The position numbers and the translations under genes are program-made. From contig CAZXBG010000150.1 in assembly GCA_964638865.1 (NCBI GenBank), positions 1-8,865 on the forward strand: DNA of 8,865 nucleotides. The letters run 5' to 3'. This DNA is from UBA7236 sp964638865. GTDB lineage: Bacteria; Bacteroidota; Bacteroidia; Chitinophagales; BACL12. The notes below the pieces were generated by a model, which had not been told where the DNA came from, did not search any database, and saw nothing but the letters and a program-made list of their open reading frames with translations. Below, piece after piece: positions 1 through 7,367 of the stretch (position 1 is the stretch's first letter; every line of letters starts with the position of its first letter).

Positions 1-1562
1 ACATTTACATCTGCGCAAGTTCCCACTGCAGTTAAAACAACATTAAAGGTGCCGAGATCAGTATAGGTATAACTTGGATTTGGATCGGTGCTAAAATCAA
101 GATCTGATAAAGGATCACCAAAATCCCATGTATAGGATACTGCATTGGAAGAGGTATTTGCAAAATTTACGGTTAGTCCTGCATTATCGTAAGTAAAGGA
201 TGCAATTGCAGGAGCAATTGTTCCCGGCACTTCACCATAATTTGTATTTTGGGGATCCCAGTTTGCCCAACATGAAGTCCAGTTTAATAATCCGAATGCG
301 CCGCGATATGCAACATTATTAAATCCTGCTAATTCAGGAGCAGCAAATGATGCACCTGTTAAAAGTGGAGATCCTGCCAAAGGCACACAATTAGGAGAGG
401 TAACATTATATGCATCTGTTAACATAAGATCACTGCTCAGATCATAAATGGTATTATTATAAGCAGGAGTATTAAACCATGCAGCAGCGTCGAATGTACT
501 TCCTACCGCAACTTCAAAATCATTATTGTGACCTGCAATAATAGTATTTTGTACTTTAAGTGTATTTGCAAGAGCACTTGCCTCACAAAGAGCACCATCT
601 ATCATTAATCCACTTGGATAACCAACTATTACGGAATTAAAAATATCTGTTGAAGTATTTCTGCGTAAATGTGCACCGCGTTTATAGTTTACATTAATGA
701 TGTCTCCCTCATTTTCAATTGCACCAATAATAGTAATATTACTGAATGTCGGATTTGTTTGTGGAGAATTTGTACTTCCTGTTGCATCATTATCACTTTC
801 AAAACCATTTGAACCTGATACGTCAGCAAAATTTGGATCGCGTTTCACCAAACCGAATTGTATTTTTCCTGAAAACCCAAAATCAGTATCAAAATCATCA
901 TCGTAGGTATTGTGTCCAATCAAATAATTTCCATTTACTGTTCCACCAAAAAATTCAAATGCATCATCACCTGATCTGCTTACCATGATGTGATCTAAAA
1001 TTGTACCGTTACCAACTCCTCCACAAGTAAGGCCATTGATCTCGTTTCCGGGAACAAAAGCAATACCGGGATATTCAATACGAACATACGTAAGCTCACC
1101 TGAATTATCGAAAGCATTTACACCTCCGTAGGAACCATCACCTTCGGGTGTATCAACACCACCTTCAATAACAGCAACTCCACCGGGAACATTTATTGGT
1201 GCATCACCTAAAATAATTAATCCACCCCAATCACCATAATTTCTGGTTCCTTCGGCTTGGTTACTTGTAAATACAATTGGCTGATCAACAGTTCCGTTTG
1301 CATAAATTTTTGATCCACGTGTTATGATCAAAGTTCCTTTAGTGTCTTTGTCGCCACGTATAATAGTACCCGCTTCAATATTTAAAGTTGCACCATCTTC
1401 TACGTAAACAAAACCATTTAAAATGTAAACCGTATCGTTCACGAGATTACGTGTTATTCCAGAAATTTCTCCGGCCAAAGTGTGGGTAGGTAATTGTGCG
1501 TTAGTTGATGCTGTAATAAACAGCATAATAAGAATTGTTAATGTTAATTGCATTTTTTTCAT
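1..1562 (-). CDS. Secreted beta-helix-like surface protein with PKD domain (3' end outside window)
   Basis: Partial gene read from the ATG at 1560-1562 leftwards; 520 complete codons are present without a stop, and the C-terminus lies beyond position 1. Residues 1-22 form a signal peptide (MKK start, hydrophobic stretch, small residues before NAQ). Residues about 30-440 are a Gly/Asn/Asp-rich repetitive core suggesting a right-handed parallel beta-helix, with acidic motifs SGDDAFEFFGG (197-207) and YDDDFDTDFGFSG (220-232) and the signature SGSNGFESDND (249-259). Residues about 452-520 begin a PKD domain, shown by YTWDFGD (477-483) and PSYTYTDLGTFNVVLTA (496-512). The core is a paralogue of the protein at 4583-6955 and aligns without gaps over residues 50-263. 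It follows the receptor gene by ten bases, so the two are almost certainly cotranscribed. A T9SS sorting domain beyond the window edge is likely by analogy with the paralogue but is not seen. Similar cores are sometimes labelled multidrug transporter in databases (from memory); nothing here supports transport. The molecular function is unknown. Confidence 0.85.
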   Translation of the reverse strand, partial: MKKMQLTLTILIMLFITASTNAQLPTHTLAGEISGITRNLVNDTVYILNGFVYVEDGATLNIEAGTIIRGDKDTKGTLIITRGSKIYANGTVDQPIVFTSNQAEGTRNYGDWGGLIILGDAPINVPGGVAVIEGGVDTPEGDGSYGGVNAFDNSGELTYVRIEYPGIAFVPGNEINGLTCGGVGNGTILDHIMVSRSGDDAFEFFGGTVNGNYLIGHNTYDDDFDTDFGFSGKIQFGLVKRDPNFADVSGSNGFESDNDATGSTNSPQTNPTFSNITIIGAIENEGDIINVNYKRGAHLRRNTSTDIFNSVIVGYPSGLMIDGALCEASALANTLKVQNTIIAGHNNDFEVAVGSTFDAAAWFNTPAYNNTIYDLSSDLMLTDAYNVTSPNCVPLAGSPLLTGASFAAPELAGFNNVAYRGAFGLLNWTSCWANWDPQNTNYGEVPGTIAPAIASFTYDNAGLTVNFANTSSNAVSYTWDFGDPLSDLDFSTDPNPSYTYTDLGTFNVVLTAVGTCADVN

Positions 1563-1572
1563 AATACTAGTT

Positions 1573-4440
1573 TTAAAATTTATAATTAATAGATAATGAT
1601 ACTTTAGCACCACCGTCGATGCTTCGTATTGCGTTGTCAATGGTTTCATCATATTTTCCGTCTTCATCCAGGTCCTGATAAAAAATGGCATTTTTATTTA
1701 ACAAATCGCCGATATTAATTTTTACCGACCCTTTTTCCTTTAAGAAGGGTATTGAAACCTGAGCATCTAAAAGTGGTCTCGGATTTTCATAAATATTGTC
1801 GTATTGTGCATTTCCATATTCAGAAATTCGACGTCCTATCTGATTAAATAATGTGGTAACAGACAAACCGTTATTTGGATTGATATAAGTAATCCCGAAA
1901 TTCATAACATAATCTGATTGGCCTTGTAATTGTCTTTCGGAAGTGCCTGCCAGTGCAGTATCTGCAATATTCAATAAAGTATTGGAACGGATAAGTGAAA
2001 GATTTGTACTAAATGTAAATTGCTCCAGAACTTTTGCATTGCGATTAATAAATCCTAAATTTTTCCTCAATTCAAATTCTGCTCCGTACACTGTTGCCAA
2101 TGAATCGTTTACCGGTTTTAATTCGCGGGCTGTTCCAAAAAAGAAACGCTGTCCTATCGGATTAATAAATCTTTTATAAAATACCCCGGCAGAAATAATT
2201 TGTCCCGCACCAAAAAAATGTTCAACCTTAATATCGCCGTTATAAATATCAGTTGCGAGTAATGATGGATTTCCAATTATACTTGAATTAGTTTCAATAT
2301 CATAAAATCCAAAAGGAGCTAATTCTCTTAATTCGGGACGAGCAACAGTTTTATATCCCGAAACACGAATATTGGATTTTTCATTCAATGCATAGGTAAT
2401 ATTGATGGAGGGTAAAAGATCAAATGGTAAACCGAGACTATCCGTTTCTGCAGAATTCACTTCAATTGGTTCCGGATTTGGATTTGCAGTATATTCGAAG
2501 GAACTTAAGGTTTGTACGAAAAACTCTGTGCGCACACCCCATACTATGCGCAGATCTTTACCAACCTTGTTATCTAACATAACATATAAAGATTTATTTG
2601 TCTGCTGCGCAGTGTAACTATCAGATGCATTAGTGGTTTCATCGATATAAAATAAACTATCGGAAAAATTTTCAGGTGCAAATTGTTCTGCGGGCGACAT
2701 TGCAACGATTGCAAAATAATTTGGATTAAAAAATATTTCATTTGAGGTTGCAACACCCATACTACGTGCGTCAAATACACGATCTTTTAACATATACCCT
2801 CCTCCAAAACCAAAGGTTTGTTTGGTTTCACCGATAAGAAAAGGGTAGGTAAGATCTAAATTGGCAGAATAGGTTTGTTCCTCCATATAAGAATAAAAAA
2901 TACCCATATTATCAGGTGATGCAAATGGGGAAGGAGAGGTTTGAAAGGAAGTATCTCCATCAAATGCAGGTGTAATATTTTTCAAATAATTTACCGTTCT
3001 GTAATTAGGTTGATCGCGAACCAGGGTATTCACACCAAGACCCCATTTCGCCCTTAATTTGGAACCCGGTAAATAATGATCACCACCTAAGATGGTGGAG
3101 AATAATTGATTGGAGCTGAAATAATAATATTCATTTTGCACATATGCAGCTTTGGAATAATTAATTCCACTTCGCATGGTGGTAATATCCGTGGAGTTTA
3201 CGGAATAAGAATTTTTTAAAGTGATTTTGTTGTTGTCATTTGCTTTGAATGACAGATTAAGTAAACCTCCCCATAAAATATTATTTTTATATTGATTATC
3301 TTCGTATTCATATATCGGTGTTGTTTCATTATCAAAATCTTTGCGTTCAGAAATATTTGTTACATAGGAATTATTGTAAGTTAAAGCGCCAATCAATCCA
3401 AATTCACCTGCTCCTTTAAATTTTTTAATAAGTCCACCTGATAATTGGTAACTCTGGTCAACCGGAGCAGAAGGATTGCTAAATGCACCCCAAGGCGAAA
3501 ATTCTTTTCCGAGATTTGCTTTTTCTACTAATGGAATATCAACAAATTCGTCGCGTGTTGAAGGAAATGCAGCAGGAAGTTGTCTAATTCCATCATCAAT
3601 TCCCAACCAGTCGGTTTTTCCTCCGGTATAGGTATAATATTCTTTAAAAGTGCTTAATGTATTATATCCGGCACCGGCTGAAATGGAAAAAAAGTTTTGA
3701 TCGGGGATATCTCTGGTATTCATAGAAATGATTCCACCTGCAAAATCTCCAGGTAAATTCGGTTGTGCCGATTTATATACAATTAAGTTATCCAACATAG
3801 CAGATGGAAACAGATCAAAAGCAAAGGTTTTTCTGTCGGGTTCTGTACTTGGCAATAAATTTCCGTTAACCAAAGCGAGGTTATATCTGTCGCTTAATCC
3901 ACGTATCACCACAAATTTTTGATCAACTATAGAAGTGGCACTCATCATTTTTAGGGCGTCACCGGTAGTTTTTGCAGGTGAACGTGATATGATATCCCTT
4001 GATAATACTTCGGATGGACCTATATTTCCTTTCTGAATGGTTAATACGGCATTAATCGTTTCCTGACCCGGTTTTCCTTTAATTACAAGTACAAGTGAAT
4101 CACCCAATGCACTCTTAAATTCCGTATTCAAAACAATATCGACAGTTGTAACTTTGTTACTTTCTACACTAATTGCTTCAATAATTTTGGTCTCATAAGA
4201 AACATAGGTAATCTTGATGGTATATAAACCTGGATTTAATCCGGAAATATTATACCTTCCATCTATATCGGTTCCTGTAATAAATCCGGGAGTATTTTCA
4301 ACGTTAACAGTTGCACCAATTAACGTTTCAGAATTATCTCCATCAATTATTACTCCCGCAATGGTTCCTGTTTGAGCAGAAAGGGAGGCTGAAATACCTG
4401 AAATCAGTAGGAAAAATATTGTTTTGATGTTCCTTAACAT
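1573..4440 (-). CDS. TonB-dependent outer-membrane receptor with carboxypeptidase-regulatory-like N-terminal domain
   Basis: Complete 955-residue protein, a normal length for Bacteroidota TonB-dependent receptors. Such proteins import scarce or large substrates across the outer membrane using energy passed from TonB-ExbB-ExbD. Residues 1-22 are a signal peptide ending SAQ. Residues about 25-105 form a carboxypeptidase-D-regulatory-like beta-sandwich (TGTIAGVIIDG, then DIDGRYNISGLNPGLYTI). The plug spans about 142-245, with RGLSDRYN (180-187), LPSTEPDRKTFAFDLFPS (196-213) and LPGDFAGG (229-236). The rest is the 22-strand barrel type, rich in alternating aromatic and polar residues and ending VSLSINYKF, with the C-terminal Phe expected for barrel insertion. 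A clear TonB box is not obvious; DSLVLVIKG (114-122) is the likeliest place. The ATG at 4440 is the first in frame after an upstream in-frame TAA. No SusD-like partner is adjacent, so it is not a Sus-type SusC pair; its partners appear to be the two paralogous secreted proteins on either side. The substrate cannot be told from sequence. Confidence 0.93.
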   Translation of the reverse strand: MLRNIKTIFFLLISGISASLSAQTGTIAGVIIDGDNSETLIGATVNVENTPGFITGTDIDGRYNISGLNPGLYTIKITYVSYETKIIEAISVESNKVTTVDIVLNTEFKSALGDSLVLVIKGKPGQETINAVLTIQKGNIGPSEVLSRDIISRSPAKTTGDALKMMSATSIVDQKFVVIRGLSDRYNLALVNGNLLPSTEPDRKTFAFDLFPSAMLDNLIVYKSAQPNLPGDFAGGIISMNTRDIPDQNFFSISAGAGYNTLSTFKEYYTYTGGKTDWLGIDDGIRQLPAAFPSTRDEFVDIPLVEKANLGKEFSPWGAFSNPSAPVDQSYQLSGGLIKKFKGAGEFGLIGALTYNNSYVTNISERKDFDNETTPIYEYEDNQYKNNILWGGLLNLSFKANDNNKITLKNSYSVNSTDITTMRSGINYSKAAYVQNEYYYFSSNQLFSTILGGDHYLPGSKLRAKWGLGVNTLVRDQPNYRTVNYLKNITPAFDGDTSFQTSPSPFASPDNMGIFYSYMEEQTYSANLDLTYPFLIGETKQTFGFGGGYMLKDRVFDARSMGVATSNEIFFNPNYFAIVAMSPAEQFAPENFSDSLFYIDETTNASDSYTAQQTNKSLYVMLDNKVGKDLRIVWGVRTEFFVQTLSSFEYTANPNPEPIEVNSAETDSLGLPFDLLPSINITYALNEKSNIRVSGYKTVARPELRELAPFGFYDIETNSSIIGNPSLLATDIYNGDIKVEHFFGAGQIISAGVFYKRFINPIGQRFFFGTARELKPVNDSLATVYGAEFELRKNLGFINRNAKVLEQFTFSTNLSLIRSNTLLNIADTALAGTSERQLQGQSDYVMNFGITYINPNNGLSVTTLFNQIGRRISEYGNAQYDNIYENPRPLLDAQVSIPFLKEKGSVKINIGDLLNKNAIFYQDLDEDGKYDETIDNAIRSIDGGAKVSLSINYKF

Positions 4441-4443
4441 GGC

Positions 4444-4458
4444 ATGTATTATTTACAT
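4444..4458. repeat. Short inverted repeat in the receptor 5' leader
   Basis: ATGTA (4444-4448) and TACAT (4454-4458) form a 5-base inverted repeat around TTATT, just upstream of the receptor start codon at 4440. It is AT-rich and short, so it could be a weak leader hairpin, a protein-binding half-site pair or chance. Confidence 0.2.
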
Positions 4459-4470
4459 ACAAAGAACTCG

Positions 4471-4499
4471 CTTTAATGTTACCTAATCTTTAATGTAAC
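4471..4499 (-). promoter_or_regulatory. Direct-repeat pair upstream of the TonB receptor gene, candidate operator
   Basis: On the plus strand CTTTAATGTTAC (4471-4482) and CTTTAATGTAAC (4488-4499) are 12-base direct repeats differing at one base, with a 17-base period. The right copy extends into an odd-centred palindrome AATGTaACATT (4492-4502), and a further AATGT lies at 4519-4523. On the minus strand the repeats read GTTACATTAAAG and GTAACATTAAAG, 32 and 49 bases upstream of the receptor ATG, the usual place for an activator or repressor site. A weak -7-like TTTG is at 4463-4460; there is no convincing -33 element, which would fit an activator-dependent promoter. The bound regulator is unknown. 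The period is not the 11-base spacing of a classic Pho box. The repeats are seen directly; their function is inferred. Confidence 0.35.
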
Positions 4500-4531
4500 A
4501 TTAGTTAAACATAAATCCAATGTAAACAAAA

Positions 4532-4559
4532 AAGCCTTCCGAACGAATCCGGAAGGCTT
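4532..4559 (-). terminator. Rho-independent terminator after the 790-residue gene
   Basis: A perfect 10-base-pair stem, AAGCCTTCCG (4532-4541) with CGGAAGGCTT (4550-4559), encloses an 8-base loop. Read on the minus strand, the stem runs straight into TTTT (4531-4528), giving six consecutive T with the last two stem bases. It lies 23 bases downstream of the stop of the 4583-6955 gene. On the plus strand no T-run follows the stem, so it works for the minus direction only. It separates the 790-residue gene from the receptor gene, which therefore needs its own promoter in 4441-4531 or depends on read-through. Confidence 0.9.
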
Positions 4560-4582
4560 GCAATCATACTGCAATTAACATT

Positions 4583-6955
4583 TTATTTACTTATTACTAA
4601 CTCTTTGGTAACATTAACATTTTCACCTTTAACATTTACCAAATATATTCCTGATTCTAAATTGTTTACAGAAAGGTTGATAGTTGTGAATCCATCAACA
4701 CTGATATTGTTATTTTCATAAACAATTTGTCCAACCATATTTACGATAGAAATATTCACTGTAGCATTAGCTTCAATGGTTAATTCCACATTTTCAGAGG
4801 CTGGATTTGGATTGATCTGAATTAAATTCTCATCCACTATAACATTATTTTCAGCACGGAAAGGCAAAGTGGTGAAAGAAATAAATGCTGTTGGAGTAGA
4901 TGTGCCACCACCACAATTTGTAATTATGCGTACTTCATAAATAGAAGAAGCAAGTAAACCCGTAATGGTTCTTGTAGTTGTAAATACAGCCGGAAGTGTT
5001 ATCCAAGGTTTTACTGGATTTTTGCGATATTGAACTGTATAATTATTTGTAGCACAAACATCAGCCCAGTTAATAATTGCAGAACTTGCAGTTATACCTG
5101 TTGCAGTGATACCAGTAACTTGTCCACAAACTACTGTTGAGCTAGTTTTTTTAGCCCAAGCGCTTTTTTCGGAAGTAGCACATTTTGATCTAACCTGGAA
5201 ATCATAAGCGGTACTAGCTGCTAAACCTGTAAATGTAAAATCTGTTGCAGCACCAACATTAACCGGAGATGAATAAACACCACCTGCAATTCTAAAACGC
5301 ACTTCATAAGTTGTAGCACCTGAAGCTGCTGTCCAACTAACTTTTGTACTGCAATGTGTTATATTTGAAGCAATTAATGCAGTTGGTTTTGCAACAGTAA
5401 CATCATTTACAGTGTATGTTGCAGAAACGGAACAACCATTACTTGTAACAGTAACTGTGTATGCCCCTGCTGCTAATCCTGAACGGTCTTGTGTTAATGC
5501 ACCGTCATTCCATAAATAAGTGTAAGTTCCAATTCCACCTGCAGGAGAAATGTCAATAGAACCTGTGTTAGGACAAGTCATATTACTAACTACACCTGAA
5601 ACGGTAGGATTATTATTTATTCCAGGAGTCGCATATGCAGTTGTTTGAGGATTAAAATTAACCCATGATTCATCTGTCCAGTTGTCGGTTGTAGAAAATG
5701 CACCTGCATAACTAGTTGCGGTAAAGAATGGATCACTTAATAAACCTGCAAAATAAGTTCCAATTGTTGTTGGAGCAGAACCTGCTGTTGGACGAGGATC
5801 AGGATTTGATAAATTAAAAACATCAACCAAACCTACACCTGAATTTAAAAGTATAGTTTGATTTCCATTGGATGAACCATATGTATCAATATTAAAACCT
5901 ACATCACATGTGGTGCAAAGATAATCGTCACTGTGCCCGGAAAGAATATTGTTTTTGAATTGTAAATTATCAGCAGCAGCATTTAGGGACGTATTTGTTC
6001 CTTCAATTTTAAATCCTGCTTCCGGATAACCCATGATAATTGAATTATAAATAGAAGTCATGGTATTTCTTCTTTGGTGAGCACCTCTTTTATAATTTAC
6101 ATTTATAACATCACCGGTATTTACTTTAGGACCTGCAATTGTTATATTTGAAAACAATCCTCTTGAAATAGGTGTGTTACCTGAACCTGTTGCGTCATTG
6201 TCTGATTCAAAACCATTAGAACCTGAAACGTCGGCAATATTTGGATCACGTAAAGAATAGCCAAACTGTACTTTTCCAGAATAACCGAAATCTGAATCAA
6301 AATCATCATCAAATCCACGGTAAGCAATCAAATACTTTGCATTAACTGCACCACCGAACCATTCATAAGAATCGTCACCTGAATAAGAAACCTGAATATG
6401 ATCAATTGTAGTTCCTGAGCCAACTCCACCCATGGTTAAACCATTGATTTCGTTGCCCGGTACAAAAGGAATACCTGCAAATTCGATACGTACATATTGA
6501 AATGTTCCGCTGTTATCTGCTGCATTTGCACCACCATAAGTACCATCTCCTTCCGGAGTGTCAACACCACCTTCAATAACTGCACTTCCACCGGGAACGT
6601 TAATTATGCCTTCCCCTAAAATGATAACTCCACCCCAATCTCCGTAAGTTCTTAAACCAGCCGGCTCATTTGAAGTGAAAACAATTGGCTCGCATGCCGT
6701 TCCCATTGCCATAATATTTCCAGTTTTGGTAACAATTAAGCTTCCTTTCGAAGCTTTATCACCTTTAATAAGTGTACCTGCTTCAATGGTTAATGTTGCA
6801 CCATCTTCAACATAAACAAAACCACTTAATAAATAAATATTGTTTTTGGTCCACGTTGTGTTGGTCGTTATTTCACCGGTTACGGTGATAACCTGAGCTT
6901 GCATCGCGGTGAAACCGATCGCGATGGCCAGAAAACCTAGTAATAATTTTTTCAT
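4583..6955 (-). CDS. T9SS-secreted surface protein: beta-helix-like core, SprB repeat, two fibronectin III domains, type A sorting domain
   Basis: Complete 790-residue protein exported by Sec and then the type IX secretion system, probably ending on the cell surface. Residues 1-21 are the signal peptide (MKKLLLGFLAIAIGF, cleavage near MQAQ). Residues about 22-445 form a Gly/Asn/Asp-rich core with SGDDSYEWFGG (192-202), FDDDFDSDFGYSG (215-227) and SGSNGFESDND (244-254), plus a CTTC pair at 347-350 absent from the paralogue. Residues about 450-517 match an SprB-type repeat (GGIGTYTYLWNDG 473-485, LAAGAYTVTVTSNGC 494-508). Two fibronectin III domains follow (about 521-606, Trp541; about 611-697, Trp630); each holds a Cys pair (535/592 and 634/681) that might form a disulfide. 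Residues 706-790 are a T9SS type A sorting domain (INPNPAS 714-720, GIYLVNV 769-775, KELVISK 784-790). It is followed by its own terminator and is a core paralogue of the protein at 1-1562. The adhesion-type modules suggest binding to a ligand or surface; no enzyme active site is recognised. Confidence 0.92.
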   Translation of the reverse strand: MKKLLLGFLAIAIGFTAMQAQVITVTGEITTNTTWTKNNIYLLSGFVYVEDGATLTIEAGTLIKGDKASKGSLIVTKTGNIMAMGTACEPIVFTSNEPAGLRTYGDWGGVIILGEGIINVPGGSAVIEGGVDTPEGDGTYGGANAADNSGTFQYVRIEFAGIPFVPGNEINGLTMGGVGSGTTIDHIQVSYSGDDSYEWFGGAVNAKYLIAYRGFDDDFDSDFGYSGKVQFGYSLRDPNIADVSGSNGFESDNDATGSGNTPISRGLFSNITIAGPKVNTGDVINVNYKRGAHQRRNTMTSIYNSIIMGYPEAGFKIEGTNTSLNAAADNLQFKNNILSGHSDDYLCTTCDVGFNIDTYGSSNGNQTILLNSGVGLVDVFNLSNPDPRPTAGSAPTTIGTYFAGLLSDPFFTATSYAGAFSTTDNWTDESWVNFNPQTTAYATPGINNNPTVSGVVSNMTCPNTGSIDISPAGGIGTYTYLWNDGALTQDRSGLAAGAYTVTVTSNGCSVSATYTVNDVTVAKPTALIASNITHCSTKVSWTAASGATTYEVRFRIAGGVYSSPVNVGAATDFTFTGLAASTAYDFQVRSKCATSEKSAWAKKTSSTVVCGQVTGITATGITASSAIINWADVCATNNYTVQYRKNPVKPWITLPAVFTTTRTITGLLASSIYEVRIITNCGGGTSTPTAFISFTTLPFRAENNVIVDENLIQINPNPASENVELTIEANATVNISIVNMVGQIVYENNNISVDGFTTINLSVNNLESGIYLVNVKGENVNVTKELVISK

Positions 6956-6990
6956 TGTTTATTGCTTTTTTAATTATGAATTAATGAGGG

Positions 6991-6998
6991 CAAAAGTA
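6991..6998 (-). promoter_or_regulatory. Bacteroidota-type -7 promoter element for the 790-residue gene
   Basis: The minus strand reads TACTTTTG (6998 to 6991), an exact match to the Bacteroidota -7 consensus TAnnTTTG known from Bacteroides and Flavobacterium. It would start transcription near 6985, giving a leader of about 30 bases before the ATG at 6955. No TTTG lies 17-21 bases further upstream, so the -33 element is absent or degenerate. The perfect palindrome GTATTAATAC (7007-7016) sits in the spacer and could be a regulator site. Confidence 0.55.
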
Positions 6999-7006
6999 GA
7001 AGTGCA

Positions 7007-7016
7007 GTATTAATAC
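7007..7016. repeat. 10-base palindrome within the promoter spacer
   Basis: GTATTAATAC equals its own reverse complement. It lies between the -7 element at 6991-6998 and the place where a -33 element would fall, the position expected for an operator. In such AT-rich DNA a 10-base palindrome can also occur by chance. Confidence 0.25.
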
Positions 7017-7367
7017 CGTAGTGTTATTACATTATAATAATCTGACTAAATGGTGAGTTAACTGTAAACTCCAATGCAGAATTTAATTGAAGTGTTAAGT
7101 AATTATAAATTTAATGCAATTTTTCAGAAGGGATTTGGCTACAATTGCTATATAACCCTTTTGTAGGAATAATATTTATGCGGAAGTCATAAGTTAGATT
7201 TTTGGAAATTGGCACTTAGAGTTTACAATAAGGAAATATTAAAATAAGATTAAATACGCATTTTAGCTTTTCTTAAGGCAGCTTAACAATGTTTCAAGCA
7301 AATAGACCTTTTTATTGCGGAATTTGAGAATTCAATATTGGAATACGCCCTGAAATTAAATTTTGAC

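Larger units (their letters stand above)
6956..7367. other. 412-base gene-free intergenic region
   Basis: This AT-rich stretch lies between the start of the 790-residue gene and the stop of the 133-residue gene, both on the minus strand. I see no open reading frame with a credible start or family signature, no tRNA or rRNA, and no array. The left end carries the promoter described at 6991-6998. No strong terminator hairpin follows the 133-residue gene; the best minus-strand candidate, TTAAG/CTTAA around 7273-7286, has only five pairs and no T-run. A weak GAGTT/AACTC inverted repeat occurs near 7055-7071. The remainder, about 7080-7270, shows nothing I can assign. Confidence 0.6.

Noticed and set aside
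697..988. Plus-strand reading frames of 69-80 codons within the PKD protein gene
   Set aside because: They lie antisense to a well-supported coding region, have low-complexity products and no family features. The same applies to short frames at 1943-2179, 2402-2617, 2574-2780, 3728-3922 and 6142-6327.
1573..4440. SusC of a Sus-type polysaccharide utilisation locus
   Set aside because: No SusD-like lipoprotein or glycoside hydrolase is adjacent, and the plug signature (RGLSDRYN, LPSTEPDRKTF) is of a non-SusC receptor type.
4471..4502. Pho box controlling the receptor
   Set aside because: The repeats have a 17-base period instead of 11 and do not match a Pho consensus I can state with confidence.
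4583..6955. Multidrug transporter, a label sometimes seen on such cores
   Set aside because: There are no transmembrane segments after the signal peptide, and the T9SS domain shows the protein is exported to the surface.
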